From Mycobacterium sp. HUMS_12744610 (GTDB taxonomy: Bacteria; Actinomycetota; Actinomycetes; Mycobacteriales; Mycobacteriaceae): DNA of 64,000 bases. Below the pieces are notes generated by a model. That model did no database searches and was not told where the DNA came from. It was given only the letters and a program-made list of their open reading frames with translations. The translations under genes and the position numbers were made by a program. The stretch lies in the NCBI RefSeq assembly GCF_041206865.1, contig NZ_JBGEDP010000001.1, forward strand, positions 2,604,001-2,668,000. Reading direction: 5' to 3'. Each line of letters begins with the position of its first letter. Position 1 is the first letter of the stretch. This document shows positions 49,401 to 58,071 of the stretch, in pieces.

Positions 49401-50063
49401 CTACGCCGCCGACTCGGGCTCGGTGAGCTCGTCGAGGTCGGGCAGCGGGCGGCGGCAGATCTCGGTGGCCTCGTCGGCGGGCACGCCGAACATGACGAGC
49501 ACATCGCGGGTCAAGCGATCGGCCGCCTCGCTGCCGTCGCGGTCGGGCTGGTCGTGCAGCAGTTGGCCCAGACCCAGTAGCGCACCGCCGGCCGCTGCCA
49601 GGGCGAGCGCGGGGTCGTCGACGGCGAACCGGCCGGCGTGCGTCCCGTTCGTGATGTCGCGCAGAGCGCGTGGGGCTAGGCCGCGGTCCGCCGAGATCAG
49701 CCTCAGCCCGGTGTTGAGCAGCACCTTGCACGTTTCCGGGCGCCGCCGGAACATCCGCCCGACCAACCGGAAGCTTCGGGCGAACGTCTCGGCCGGGTCC
49801 TCGCCTTCGGCGGCGAACTTGTCGAGCACCGCGCCGAGTTCGTCGAGCGCCTCGTTGACCGCGGCCTCGAACAGCGCCTCCTTGCTGTCGAAGTGGTTGT
49901 AGAACGACCCCATCCCGACGTCGGCGGCCTGGGTGATCTCCAGCACCGGCACGTTCAGCTTGCCGGCGGCGACGAAGGCCTGCCCGGCGCGGATCAGCGC
50001 CGCGCGGGTGCGCATCTTGCGTCGCTCCAGACGATTGTCGGCGGCGGGTCGCGCCTCGGTCAT
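49401..50063 (-). CDS. TetR-family transcriptional regulator of the adjacent catabolic operon
   Basis: A 220-residue dimeric repressor. The N-terminal helix-turn-helix is KMRTRAALIRAGQAFVAAG, VLEITQAADVGMGSFYNHFDSKEALFEA, and the rest is an alpha-helical ligand-binding domain. It is divergent from the dioxygenase-hydrolase-monooxygenase-P450 operon across a 106-base gap that carries two copies of a 14-base partial palindrome, its likely operators. Ligand unknown, presumably an aromatic substrate or ring-cleavage product. Confidence 0.88.
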   Translation of the reverse strand: MTEARPAADNRLERRKMRTRAALIRAGQAFVAAGKLNVPVLEITQAADVGMGSFYNHFDSKEALFEAAVNEALDELGAVLDKFAAEGEDPAETFARSFRLVGRMFRRRPETCKVLLNTGLRLISADRGLAPRALRDITNGTHAGRFAVDDPALALAAAGGALLGLGQLLHDQPDRDGSEAADRLTRDVLVMFGVPADEATEICRRPLPDLDELTEPESAA

Positions 50064-50092
50064 GAGCCGAGAGTAGCAGAAAGCATCATTTT

Positions 50093-50106
50093 TGATGATT
50101 TCGTCA
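50093..50106. promoter_or_regulatory. Operator copy 1 (TGATGATTTCGTCA)
   Basis: A 14-base partial palindrome, identical to copy 2 and symmetric at 10 of 14 positions. It lies 30 bases upstream of the TetR start, next to a second inverted pair ATCAT/ATGAT at 50085-50099. It is suited to autoregulation of the repressor gene. Confidence 0.65.
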
Positions 50107-50113
50107 AAACCTG

Positions 50114-50150
50114 TTGACTGAGGGTGTCCTCGTAAGTGATGATTTCGTCA
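50114..50150 (+). promoter_or_regulatory. Promoter of the catabolic operon with operator copy 2 over the -10
   Basis: TTGACT (50114-50119) is a good -35, and GATGAT (50138-50143) 18 bases later is a reasonable -10. Operator copy 2, TGATGATTTCGTCA, occupies 50137-50150, exactly over the -10 and start site. The two operators are 44 bases apart, about four helical turns. TetR binding here would block the operon. Confidence 0.6.
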
Positions 50151-50169
50151 GTCAACTCCAGGAGACCCC

Positions 50170-51315
50170 GTGACACAGCACGTCGACGCCCACAAAGATC
50201 TGCACAGCGACCTGCACAGCCAGCAGGGCGCCCGCCGGGGCGAGCATCCCGGGCGCTCCGGGAACCCGGTGATCAAGGTGCGGGATCTGGCCTGGCTGGA
50301 ATTCGAGAAGCCGGACCTGAACCGCGCGCAGGCTTTCGCGCGGGCGTTCGGGTTCACCACCGTGCTGCACACCGCCGACGAGTTGCACCTGAGGGGAACC
50401 GACGCGGGCTCGCCGTGCGTGCTCGTCCGGCGGGGGCCACGCTCGCGGTTCGTGGGGCCGGCGTTCGCCGCCGCCGACAAGGCCGACGTCGAGCGGCTCG
50501 GCGCGGTCGCGGGTGCGCGGGTCAGCTCGTTACCCGAGGCGATCGGCGGCGTCGGGGTGGAACTGACCGACCCCCGGGGGATTCCGGTCCGCGTCGTCGC
50601 CGGGACGACCGAGCTGGCCGAGTTGCCCGCCCAGCAGCCGCACACCTTCAACTTCGGCCACGAGCTGTTGCGCGCCAACGACACTCAGCGTCCGCCGCGC
50701 GAGCCGGCCAGGGTGCAGCGGTTGGGTCACCTCGTGCTGCAGAGCACCGCCTTCCTGCGCTCGCTCGACTGGTACCTCGATCATCTCGGCCTCATCGTCA
50801 GCGACTTCCTCTACTACCCGGGCCAACGCGAGCGCGGCCCGGCGATGGGCTTCCTGCGCTGCGACCGCGGCCCGACACCCACCGACCACCACACCCTGGC
50901 CCTCGTGCTCGGCCCCGCGGACCGTTACGTGCATTCGGCCTATCAGGTGTGCGACCTGGACGCGGTCGCGGCCGGCGGGGAATACCTGCGCGAAGCGGGG
51001 TACCGGCGGTCCTGGGGGATCGGCAGGCACATCCAGGGCAGCCAGATCTTCGACTACTGGCGCGATCCCGAGGGGTTCCTGGTCGAGCACTACAGCGACG
51101 GCGACATGTTCGACAACACGCTGCAGCCCGGGTGGGCCCCGTTGACCGCCTCCGGTCTTGCCCAGTGGGGCCCGCACGCGACCAACGACTTCCTCGGGAT
51201 CGCTCCCGCCCGGGAAGCGGTCGTGCAGTTGCGGTCGATGCTTACCGCGCTGCGCGACCACAACGAATTCGACATCACCCGCCTGCGCGGATTCCTGAAA
51301 GTGGCACGCTCATGA
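50170..51315 (+). CDS. Extradiol (catechol 2,3-type) dioxygenase, VOC superfamily
   Basis: Fe(II)-dependent meta-cleavage dioxygenase of 381 residues made of two vicinal-oxygen-chelate modules. The metal ligands expected in the C-terminal module are visible as His in RLGHLVLQ, His in TDHHTLAL and Glu in FLVEHYSDGD. The first module (VRDLAWLEFEKPDLNRAQAFARAFGF) lacks ligands, as usual. The substrate would be a catechol made by the FAD hydroxylase encoded in the same operon. GTG 50170 follows CCAGGAGACCCC. ATGA overlap with the hydrolase gene. Confidence 0.85.
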   Translation: MTQHVDAHKDLHSDLHSQQGARRGEHPGRSGNPVIKVRDLAWLEFEKPDLNRAQAFARAFGFTTVLHTADELHLRGTDAGSPCVLVRRGPRSRFVGPAFAAADKADVERLGAVAGARVSSLPEAIGGVGVELTDPRGIPVRVVAGTTELAELPAQQPHTFNFGHELLRANDTQRPPREPARVQRLGHLVLQSTAFLRSLDWYLDHLGLIVSDFLYYPGQRERGPAMGFLRCDRGPTPTDHHTLALVLGPADRYVHSAYQVCDLDAVAAGGEYLREAGYRRSWGIGRHIQGSQIFDYWRDPEGFLVEHYSDGDMFDNTLQPGWAPLTASGLAQWGPHATNDFLGIAPAREAVVQLRSMLTALRDHNEFDITRLRGFLKVARS

Positions 51316-52250
51316 GCATTTCCGTCTACCGCACCTCCGAGGCCTGGTGGGCGGGCACCGCCGACGCCGTCGCCAGGATCGACACCGCAGCGTCGACGAC
51401 GGCGGAGCTGCTCGCCGACCGGGCGGCCGTCGAACGGGCCGCCACCAGCGCCGGAACCGTCGCGGTGACCAGCCTGCAACTGCTGGCTCCGATCACCGCG
51501 CCGTGCCGCGTCATCGCGCAGATGACCAACTTCGCCTCCCATGTCGAGGACACCGGCGGCGACCCGAGAAAGGTGCCGCTCACCTTCTTCCGCAAGGCCT
51601 CGGGATCGATCACCGGCCCGGTCGACGACATCGTCAAGCCGGCCCATGTCCGCCTCCTCGACTACGAGGTGGAGATAGGCCTGGTGATCGGACGCGACGT
51701 GCCCGTCGGCACCACGATCACCGCCGACAACCTGGCCGACTACGTCTGCGGGCTGGTGGTGACCAACGACGTCTCCGCGCGCGACGTACAGCTGACGAAA
51801 ACCCAGTTCTACGAAGCCAAGTCGTACCCGGGCTTCACGCCCGTCGGCCCGGCGCTGGTGCTCCTCGATGCCGGCGAGCTGGGCCACTTCGGCGAGCTGC
51901 GGCTGCAACTGCGGGTCAACGGGGAGCTGCGCCAGAACAGCACGGTCAACACCGACATGATCTATCGGCCGGCCCAGGCGCTCGACGGGCTCGCCCGCTT
52001 CCAGCAGCTGACCGCCGGCGACCTGGTGCTGACCGGCACGCCCGTGGGCACGGCGTTGTCCGCCCCGCCCAAGGCGGTGCAGAAGCTGGTGTCGCTGTTG
52101 CCCGACGACCTCAAGTGGAAACTGTTCTTCGCCGGGCAGGCCAAGAACCCCAAGTACCTCCGCGACGGTGACGTGGTCGAGGCCGGTGTCGCCACCGACG
52201 ACGGCAAGATCGACCTGGGCACCCAGCGCAACCGGGTCCGCCACGCGTGA
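51312..52250 (+). CDS. Fumarylacetoacetate hydrolase-family enzyme
   Basis: A 312-residue FAH-superfamily C-C bond hydrolase or isomerase/decarboxylase that handles ring-cleavage products. Metal and catalytic segments: LLDYEVEIGLVIGRDV with paired Glu, VTNDVSARDVQ with Asp, AKSYPGFTPVGPAL, and the C-terminal TGDLVLTGTPVGTA-like segment. It sits between the dioxygenase and the hydroxylase genes with overlaps on both sides, so it probably acts on the dioxygenase product. Whether hydrolysis, decarboxylation or isomerisation is catalysed cannot be told. Confidence 0.87.
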   Translation: MSISVYRTSEAWWAGTADAVARIDTAASTTAELLADRAAVERAATSAGTVAVTSLQLLAPITAPCRVIAQMTNFASHVEDTGGDPRKVPLTFFRKASGSITGPVDDIVKPAHVRLLDYEVEIGLVIGRDVPVGTTITADNLADYVCGLVVTNDVSARDVQLTKTQFYEAKSYPGFTPVGPALVLLDAGELGHFGELRLQLRVNGELRQNSTVNTDMIYRPAQALDGLARFQQLTAGDLVLTGTPVGTALSAPPKAVQKLVSLLPDDLKWKLFFAGQAKNPKYLRDGDVVEAGVATDDGKIDLGTQRNRVRHA

Positions 52251-53782
52251 CCGACACGCCCGGCTCGGTCCCGGTGGTGATCGTCGGCGCCGGTCCCGTC
52301 GGAGTCACCGCCGCAACACTTTTGGCGCAATACGGCGTCGAGTGTCTCGTCCTCGACCGCTGGGCTGACGTGTACCCGCAGCCGCGCGCGGTGCACCTCG
52401 ACGACGAAGTCGCGCGCATCGTCGGCCGGCTGGGGATCGGCGAGCAGTTCGCGGCGATCTCACGTCCCGCCCGTGGCCTGCAGCTGCGGGACCCGAAGAT
52501 GAACGTGCTCAGCCAGTTTCGCCGCGAGCGATCCGAAACCGCCAACGGCTATCCCCAGGCCAACATGTTCGACCAGCCCGAATTCGAGGCGTTGCTGCGG
52601 GCCAACCTCAAGCACTATCCGCACGCGGTGCTGCGCGGCGACGCGGAGGTGACCGGCGTCGTCCAGATCGGCAATGGGTGCGCCGAGGTCACCTTTGCGG
52701 ACCGGGTCGGCGGGCGGCAACACCGCGTGCAGGCCAGATACGTGCTGGGTTGCGACGGCGCCAACAGCATGGTCCGCACGGCGATCGGCGCGTCGATGCG
52801 CGACATGGGGTTCGAACAGCGCTGGCTCGTGGTCGATGTGACGACGGACGCCGAACTCGACCAGTGGGACGGCGTGCATCAGGTGTGCGATCCGCGCCGC
52901 GCGGGCACGTTCATGCGAGTCGGACCGAGCAGGTACCGGTGGGAATTCCGGCTGCTGCCGGAGGAGTCCGCCGACGACTTCGGCACGGTCGCGACCCTGC
53001 TTCCGCTGATCCGGCCCTGGGTGGACCGGGTCGCGCCACAACGGCTCCAGTTGGTCCGCGTCGCCGAATACACTTTCCGCGCCCAGGTGGCCGACCGCTG
53101 GCGCCGCGACAACGTCTTCCTGCTCGGCGATGCCGCCCACCTGACCCCGCCGTTCATCGGGCAGGGGCTGTGCGCGGGACTTCGCGACGCGGTGAACCTG
53201 GCGTGGAAGCTGGCCGGCGTGGTGCACGGGTGGCTGCCGCAGGACATGCTCGACAGCTATGAGCGGGAGCGCAAGCCCCACGCGCGCTACATGATCCGGT
53301 TCGCGCTCGTGATGGGCCTGACCATGACGGCGGGCGGGGAGCTGGGCAATCGGCTGCGCCGCATGGTGTTGCCGCGACTGCATCTGATCCCCGGAATACG
53401 CGACAAGATCGTCGACAGCACGACGCCGGCGCTGCATCACGGTCCGCTCGTGATCAGGCAGGGCCGCCGTCGGGGGCTGGCCGGCGGGTTGTGCCCGAAT
53501 CCCTCCCTAACGGAGGGGAAACGGTTCGACCAGGTGGTGGGGCGGCGGTTTGCCGTGGTGACCTTCAGCCCGCCGGCCGGGCAACAGCGTGCCGAGCTGA
53601 CGCGCCGGGGTGCCGTCGTGATCACGGCCGAACCCGGCGCCGAACTGGCCGGTTGGCTGCGCCGCGCGGGCGCGACGACCGCGATCGTCCGTCCCGACGG
53701 GGTGGTGCTGTGCGCGGGCCGTGACGTGCAAGAACTGTGTCGTCTCGTGCCGGCCTTCGCGCCCGGACTTGCCGGTGCGTAG
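52247..53782 (+). CDS. FAD-dependent aromatic hydroxylase (MhpA-like)
   Basis: Class A flavoprotein monooxygenase of 511 residues that would hydroxylate a phenolic ring with NAD(P)H and oxygen. The FAD-binding GxGxxG is VVIVGAGPVGVTAATLL, the DG motif is YVLGCDGANSMVR, and the GD motif is VFLLGDAAHLTPPFIGQGLCAGLRDA. The C-terminal domain is thioredoxin-like (FAVVTFSPPAGQQRAEL), as in MhpA and phenol hydroxylases. GTG start overlaps the hydrolase stop (GTGA). It supplies the catechol for the extradiol dioxygenase. Confidence 0.87.
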   Translation: MTDTPGSVPVVIVGAGPVGVTAATLLAQYGVECLVLDRWADVYPQPRAVHLDDEVARIVGRLGIGEQFAAISRPARGLQLRDPKMNVLSQFRRERSETANGYPQANMFDQPEFEALLRANLKHYPHAVLRGDAEVTGVVQIGNGCAEVTFADRVGGRQHRVQARYVLGCDGANSMVRTAIGASMRDMGFEQRWLVVDVTTDAELDQWDGVHQVCDPRRAGTFMRVGPSRYRWEFRLLPEESADDFGTVATLLPLIRPWVDRVAPQRLQLVRVAEYTFRAQVADRWRRDNVFLLGDAAHLTPPFIGQGLCAGLRDAVNLAWKLAGVVHGWLPQDMLDSYERERKPHARYMIRFALVMGLTMTAGGELGNRLRRMVLPRLHLIPGIRDKIVDSTTPALHHGPLVIRQGRRRGLAGGLCPNPSLTEGKRFDQVVGRRFAVVTFSPPAGQQRAELTRRGAVVITAEPGAELAGWLRRAGATTAIVRPDGVVLCAGRDVQELCRLVPAFAPGLAGA

Positions 53783-54962
53783 GCCCGCCGGCGTCGCGGC
53801 CTATCACCACGACCTGTACGGCACCCGCGCGATCGTCGACCCCTACCCCCACTACGCCAGGCTGCGTGAGCTGGGCGCGGTGGTGTGGCTCACCAGACAG
53901 CGGGTCTTCGCGATACCCCGCTACGCCGAGTGCAAGGCCGCGCTGCGCGACGACGCGGCGTTCGTTTCCGGCCACGGGGTGGGGCTCAATCCGATCGTCA
54001 ACCGGCTCTCGCGCGGAACGACGCTCAACAGCGACGACGACGAGCACGATCAGCGGCGAAGGCTGCTGGCGCATCGCATGCTGCCGAGGGCCCTCCGTTC
54101 GATGAGCGACGTCATCCAGCAGCAGGCCGATGTCCTGGTTGCCGCTGCGGTGCAACAAGAAACGGTTGACGGCGTCGCGGACCTTGCGAAAGCGCTGCCG
54201 CTGACGGTGGTGCCGGACCTGCTCGGCTGGCCCGAGCACGGCAGGGGCAACCTGTTGCGTTGGGGCGCTGCCACGTTCGACACGCTGGGACCGGTCAACC
54301 GGTATGCCGCCAGGGCGGTGCCGGCCAGTCTGCGCATGGTGCGCTTCACCAAGCAGGTGGTGCGCCGCCGGTCGGTGGCCGAAGGCAGCATGGGCCACGA
54401 CATCCTGCTGGCCGGCGATGCGGGAAAACTGACCCGCAGCGAGTGTTCGGCGCTGATGATCGACTACCTGGCGCCCTCGCTCGACACGACGATCAGCGGC
54501 ATCGCCAGCGCGCTTGCGCTGTTCGCGACGCACCCCGACCAGTGGCGGCTGCTGCGAAGCGAGCCGGCGCTGCTTGCCAACGCCGTCAACGAGGTGCTGC
54601 GCTACGAGTCACCGCTGCGGGCCTTCTCCCGAAAGCTGGCGAAGGACACCACGTTCGCGGGCGCCGAACTTCCCGCCGGGGCCAGAGCGTTGGTGATCTA
54701 CGCATCGGCCAACCGGGACGAGCGGGAGTGGAACGACCCCGACACCTTCGACATCCGCCGCGACGCCAACCGCCAGCTGGGCTTCGGGCACGGTGCCCAT
54801 GCCTGCGCGGGGCAGGGCCTGGCTCGTATCGAGATGCAGGCGATCCTCACCGCGCTGCTGCGGCGGGTCGGCCGGATCGAGATGGTCGGGGAGCCGACCT
54901 GGGCGCTGAACAACATCATCCGTCGTTACGAGCGATTGCCGCTGCGGCTGGTCGCGGGCTGA
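53775..54962 (+). CDS. Cytochrome P450
   Basis: A 395-residue soluble bacterial P450. The heme-binding loop is LGFGHGAHACAGQGLARIE (Cys as thiolate ligand), the ExxR motif is NEVLRYES, and the I-helix oxygen-binding site is DYLAPSLDTTISG, where the usual AGxDTT is changed to APSLDTT. GTG 53775 overlaps the hydroxylase gene by eight bases and is the last gene of the operon. It may carry out the first oxidation of the substrate. Electron-transfer partners are not encoded here. Not assigned to a CYP subfamily. Confidence 0.9.
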   Translation: MRRPAGVAAYHHDLYGTRAIVDPYPHYARLRELGAVVWLTRQRVFAIPRYAECKAALRDDAAFVSGHGVGLNPIVNRLSRGTTLNSDDDEHDQRRRLLAHRMLPRALRSMSDVIQQQADVLVAAAVQQETVDGVADLAKALPLTVVPDLLGWPEHGRGNLLRWGAATFDTLGPVNRYAARAVPASLRMVRFTKQVVRRRSVAEGSMGHDILLAGDAGKLTRSECSALMIDYLAPSLDTTISGIASALALFATHPDQWRLLRSEPALLANAVNEVLRYESPLRAFSRKLAKDTTFAGAELPAGARALVIYASANRDEREWNDPDTFDIRRDANRQLGFGHGAHACAGQGLARIEMQAILTALLRRVGRIEMVGEPTWALNNIIRRYERLPLRLVAG

Positions 54963-54971
54963 GCGGGCTGA

Positions 54972-55304
54972 CTGGGCGGTGCACGATGGCCGCTGATCGA
55001 CTGGAGCGGCCTGGCCGATCGGTTGAACGCCGACATGCAGCCCGGCTGCGGGGCGGCGTTCGTCGACGCCGAGGGCGTGCCGTTCGTCAAGCTGATGCCC
55101 GTATCGCGAGGAAACGGCCACCCGCCGCAGCAGTTCATCTACCAGCCCGCGCTGGTGAAGGTGCCCGGCGGTGTCACCGTGGTGGCCGTGCTCATCGGTG
55201 CGGCGTTGCTCGGGGTGGTCGGGGCGTTGATCGCCATCCCCGTCGCCGCCGCGCTGCAGCTACTGGTCTGCGAACTGTTTTTCCCCACGCTCGACGAAGC
55301 ATGA
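54972..55304 (+). pseudogene. Fused remnant: unknown N-terminal piece plus C-terminus of an AI-2E family transporter
   Basis: The frame from 54972 to TGA 55304 has no good start codon before the conserved part. Residues IDWSGLADRLNADMQPGCGAA are not recognised. From YQPALVKVPGGVTVVAVLIG the sequence matches the end of AI-2E/PerM transporters (LLGVVGALIAIPVAAALQLL). Only the last two helices remain, so it cannot be a working transporter. It lies between the catabolic operon and the convergent patatin gene and marks a deletion junction. Confidence 0.6.
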
Positions 55305-55374
55305 TCGCCGGCGCGGCGCCGCGACCTTGACCGCAAATTCGCCGCGCCGGTGCGTCGGGCACGCGGCGGGACCA

Positions 55375-56250
55375 TCAGGGCGAGGGAGATCCGTACAGCC
55401 CCGGACCGGTGATGCGGAGCTGCTCCAGGAACGAGCGAGCGGACACATACGCCGCCTCGATCAACTCGGCGGTGTGCGTGAAGTCGAGTGGCGACAACAG
55501 TCTGGGCGCGGGGCCGGGAAGGTACACGACCGGAATCCCGGCGGCGATGACAGGAGCCTCGAGCACGGACTGCGCGCGCATCGACACCATCACCCAGTAG
55601 AGCAGAATGTCGGCGATCGTATCGGTCGAACCCGGCAGGTGGCCGGGAAAATTGCAGTCGAACACCACCAACGAGCGTGCCCCCATCTCGACCGCTTGGC
55701 GCATCGGGACGTTGGCCACCAGACCCCCGTCGTAGAGCTGGTGGCCGTCCAGGTCGACAGCTGGGTAGATACCCGGGACCGCCGCGCTGGCCAGCAGGGC
55801 CGGCAGCAGCGGACCGTCACGCAGGACGTATGGCCGAGCGGTGGCGATATCTGTCGTAACCGCGGCGAACGGCAGTTGCAGATCGGCGAATGTCGTTGCC
55901 TGTCCGATGAAGTCGGCGATCACCGCGGCCAGCCCGGTGTTGGGGAAGAGGTGCGTCCTGACTTTCTGCAGCAGCAGAGCTTGGGCGATCAAACCGCCCG
56001 GGAATACCTGGTCTCGCGTCATTCGTGCCCACACGTGCGAGAGCCGGTTCACCGCACCCTTCGGGTCCGCGGCGACGACCGCGCCGTTGAGCGACCCAAC
56101 CGAGGTTCCGGCGACGAGATCGGGAGTGACCTCGCACTCGCTGAGCGCCTGCAGCATGCCCACCTGGATCGCGCCAAGGCTGGCACCCCCGCCAAGCACG
56201 TAGCCGACCGGTCGGGGCAGCCCGTCCAGCCCAGGCACCTGACCATCCAT
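55375..56250 (-). CDS. Patatin-like phospholipase family protein (RssA type)
   Basis: A 291-residue serine acyl hydrolase with a Ser-Asp dyad. The oxyanion hole is GYVLGGGASLGAIQ, the nucleophile elbow is GTSVGS with the serine following GT, and the dyad aspartate is LYDGGL. It probably hydrolyses phospholipids or other acyl esters at the membrane. No signal peptide. Most similar in layout to bacterial RssA/YchK-like patatins. The reason for its position is not clear; both neighbours are remnants or mobile DNA. Confidence 0.85.
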   Translation of the reverse strand: MDGQVPGLDGLPRPVGYVLGGGASLGAIQVGMLQALSECEVTPDLVAGTSVGSLNGAVVAADPKGAVNRLSHVWARMTRDQVFPGGLIAQALLLQKVRTHLFPNTGLAAVIADFIGQATTFADLQLPFAAVTTDIATARPYVLRDGPLLPALLASAAVPGIYPAVDLDGHQLYDGGLVANVPMRQAVEMGARSLVVFDCNFPGHLPGSTDTIADILLYWVMVSMRAQSVLEAPVIAAGIPVVYLPGPAPRLLSPLDFTHTAELIEAAYVSARSFLEQLRITGPGLYGSPSP

Positions 56251-56749
56251 CCCATCAGGCTAAAGCACCCAGTACAACGACTGGGCCCTGGCCGGTAGAG
56301 AAGATCTTCAGTGACCCGGCGGGCGGGAACATCGAGTGGCGAGACGATTCGCGTTCTGGCGAACATGATTGAGCCGTGCGACTCGAGGACGTCATCGGTG
56401 ACTTCCGCGCCGTCGAGCCGGAGCTGGTCACGCACCCGGCGAATAATTCCGTTTCGGCTCCCAGGATCACAGTGAACTTGTCGTTGGGTTCTTGGTTTAC
56501 GGACCCGAGGTCCCCAAGCGCGGAGAAGACTGGGCAGGACCAACTTCCTGACGGCAACCCCCGTTCAGCTGTGGCGAGGTCCCAGCCTCGTCATACCGTC
56601 TACACCCCAGGGGTGTAGCGTGGGACGTGCTGGGAATTTCAGCTGGTTCGGGATGAGTTCGGCTGTCCGCTGCGGAACTTCAGGAGCGTTGGCTCCGGAA
56701 CCCCTACGCGCCGGTGATCGTTTGCACATCAGGATCACCATGACTTTTT
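56251..56749. other. Gap without recognisable gene, left flank of the ISL3 element
   Basis: I recognise no protein in 56251-56749. Short open frames exist on both strands (for example 56376-56618 plus) but show no known motif and could be relics. The region contains the 19-base palindrome at 56600-56618 and the left copy of the IS target duplication (56742-56749). Confidence 0.5.
56600..56618. promoter_or_regulatory. Orphan 19-bp perfect palindrome, CsoR-like operator
   Basis: CTACACCCCAGGGGTGTAG is two perfect 9-base arms around one A. A -10-like TACCGT (56594-56599) abuts it. The C-run/G-run form resembles operators of the CsoR/RcnR family. No gene follows before the IS. Confidence 0.5.
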
Positions 56750-58071
56750 GGCTCTTCTGGGAACTCCGTGGGTCATGGGATGGCCGGATAGAGCTGGAGC
56801 CCGCCGAGGTGGAAGTAGATCGCGGTCTTGAAGTGCTCGCGGTTGCGGTAGCCGCGGGCCGAAACCCGGATGGCCTGGATGCGTGAGTTCAGGCCCTCGG
56901 CACCGGCGTTGGTGATGCGGTGGGCGAAGTAGGACAACAGCCCCGCCTCGTGGCGCTTCAACGTCTTGGCCGCGTCGATGATCGGCTTGAGACGGCAGTG
57001 GGTGGCCCAGAAGTACCAGCGCTTAAAGTGTTTGGCTGCCCAGCCGCGACGCTGGTAGGACCAGAAGTGCCGCAGGCTCTCCTTGATCGCCCATGCCCGA
57101 GCGGTTTTCAGGTCACCGGAGCGCAGCGTGGCGAAGCGGTCTTGGTGACGGTCGGGCAGGTTCTCCGCCGAATACAGCCACAGGTACTTGCTGCCGGCCA
57201 GGCTCTTATCGCCGGCCGCGGCCAGCGCCCGGTTCTCGGCCTTGCGCACGGTGTCCACGGCCTTGGTCAGGTAGCCCATCAGGTGGTAGCGGTCGAAGAC
57301 GATCTTGTTCTCGGCGTCGCTCAGGTGCGCGCGCACCGAGGCGGCGAACGGCTCCCACATGTCCATTGCCACCGCCTCGATCCCGGCCAGCTGCTCGGGG
57401 GTGAACCGGTCGAAGTAGCCGTCCAGGCTGGCCTGGCGGCGTTCGTCGGCGATGTAGTCCACCGTGCCCGCGTCCAGGTCACTGACCACGGTGATGTAGT
57501 CCTGTCCCTTCCCGGCCGCCTTCTCATCGACCCCGACGTGGGCCGGCGCCACCAGCGGTTTGGCGGCCAGGCCGCGGGCCACCGCACGGTCCATCAGGTG
57601 CCACGCCTCGTCCCAGCTGACCCGCAGCAGCCCGGCCGCGGCCGCCACGTCGCACGCGGCGAGCACGTCGATGGCCAGCCGCTCAAACAACATGGTGAAC
57701 CGCGAATGCGGCTCGGCCCACGGCAGCCGCACCTGATGCACCCCGTGCTCGGGACAGGCCACCCGCGGCGGGCTGGCATGCAGGAACGTCAGAAACGCAC
57801 ACGAGTCCAGATGCCGCCACGCCCGTTCCTCGCCATGGTCATACACCGACAGCTCGCGCTCGCAGTCCGGGCAGGCGAACCGGGTCCGGCCCGGATGCAC
57901 GACCCAGACGTCCACCCGACCTTCCTGAGCCGACAGCTCCACCCGTTGCACCTCCCACGGCGCTACCAGTCCCAGCAGATGGCGGTACAACTCGGTGTCG
58001 CGCACACAGCACATCCTGCCGCCCTGCGCCCATCACGCCCAGACCAGACCCACAGAAAACCCGGAAGCGCC
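56750..58071 (-). mobile_element. Complete ISL3-family insertion sequence, 1322 bp
   Basis: The left end (56750) begins GGCTCTTCTGGG and the right end, read inward from 58071 on the minus strand, begins GGCGCTTCCGGG; 19 of the first 25 bases match. The 8-base sequence GACTTTTT flanks both sides (56742-56749 and 58072-58079). Both the GGCTCTTC-type termini and the 8-bp target duplication are typical of ISL3 elements. It carries a single transposase gene. Confidence 0.9.
56773..58014 (-). CDS. ISL3-family transposase
   Basis: A 413-residue DDE transposase. The N-terminus has a zinc-binding pattern (FACPDCERELSVYDHG and VACPEHGVHQV) and a helix-turn-helix. The catalytic domain is recognisable in VGVDEKAAGKGQDYITVVSDLD (first Asp), AVAMDMWEPFAASVRAH (second Asp) and RITNAGAEGLNSRIQAIRVSARGYRN (Glu). 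It appears intact and fills almost all of the element, so the IS may still be mobile. Confidence 0.93.
   Translation of the reverse strand: MCCVRDTELYRHLLGLVAPWEVQRVELSAQEGRVDVWVVHPGRTRFACPDCERELSVYDHGEERAWRHLDSCAFLTFLHASPPRVACPEHGVHQVRLPWAEPHSRFTMLFERLAIDVLAACDVAAAAGLLRVSWDEAWHLMDRAVARGLAAKPLVAPAHVGVDEKAAGKGQDYITVVSDLDAGTVDYIADERRQASLDGYFDRFTPEQLAGIEAVAMDMWEPFAASVRAHLSDAENKIVFDRYHLMGYLTKAVDTVRKAENRALAAAGDKSLAGSKYLWLYSAENLPDRHQDRFATLRSGDLKTARAWAIKESLRHFWSYQRRGWAAKHFKRWYFWATHCRLKPIIDAAKTLKRHEAGLLSYFAHRITNAGAEGLNSRIQAIRVSARGYRNREHFKTAIYFHLGGLQLYPAIP

Noticed and set aside
56376..56618. 80-codon plus-strand frame left of the ISL3 element
   Set aside because: No recognisable domain, no clear ribosome binding site, and its end runs through the palindromic operator.
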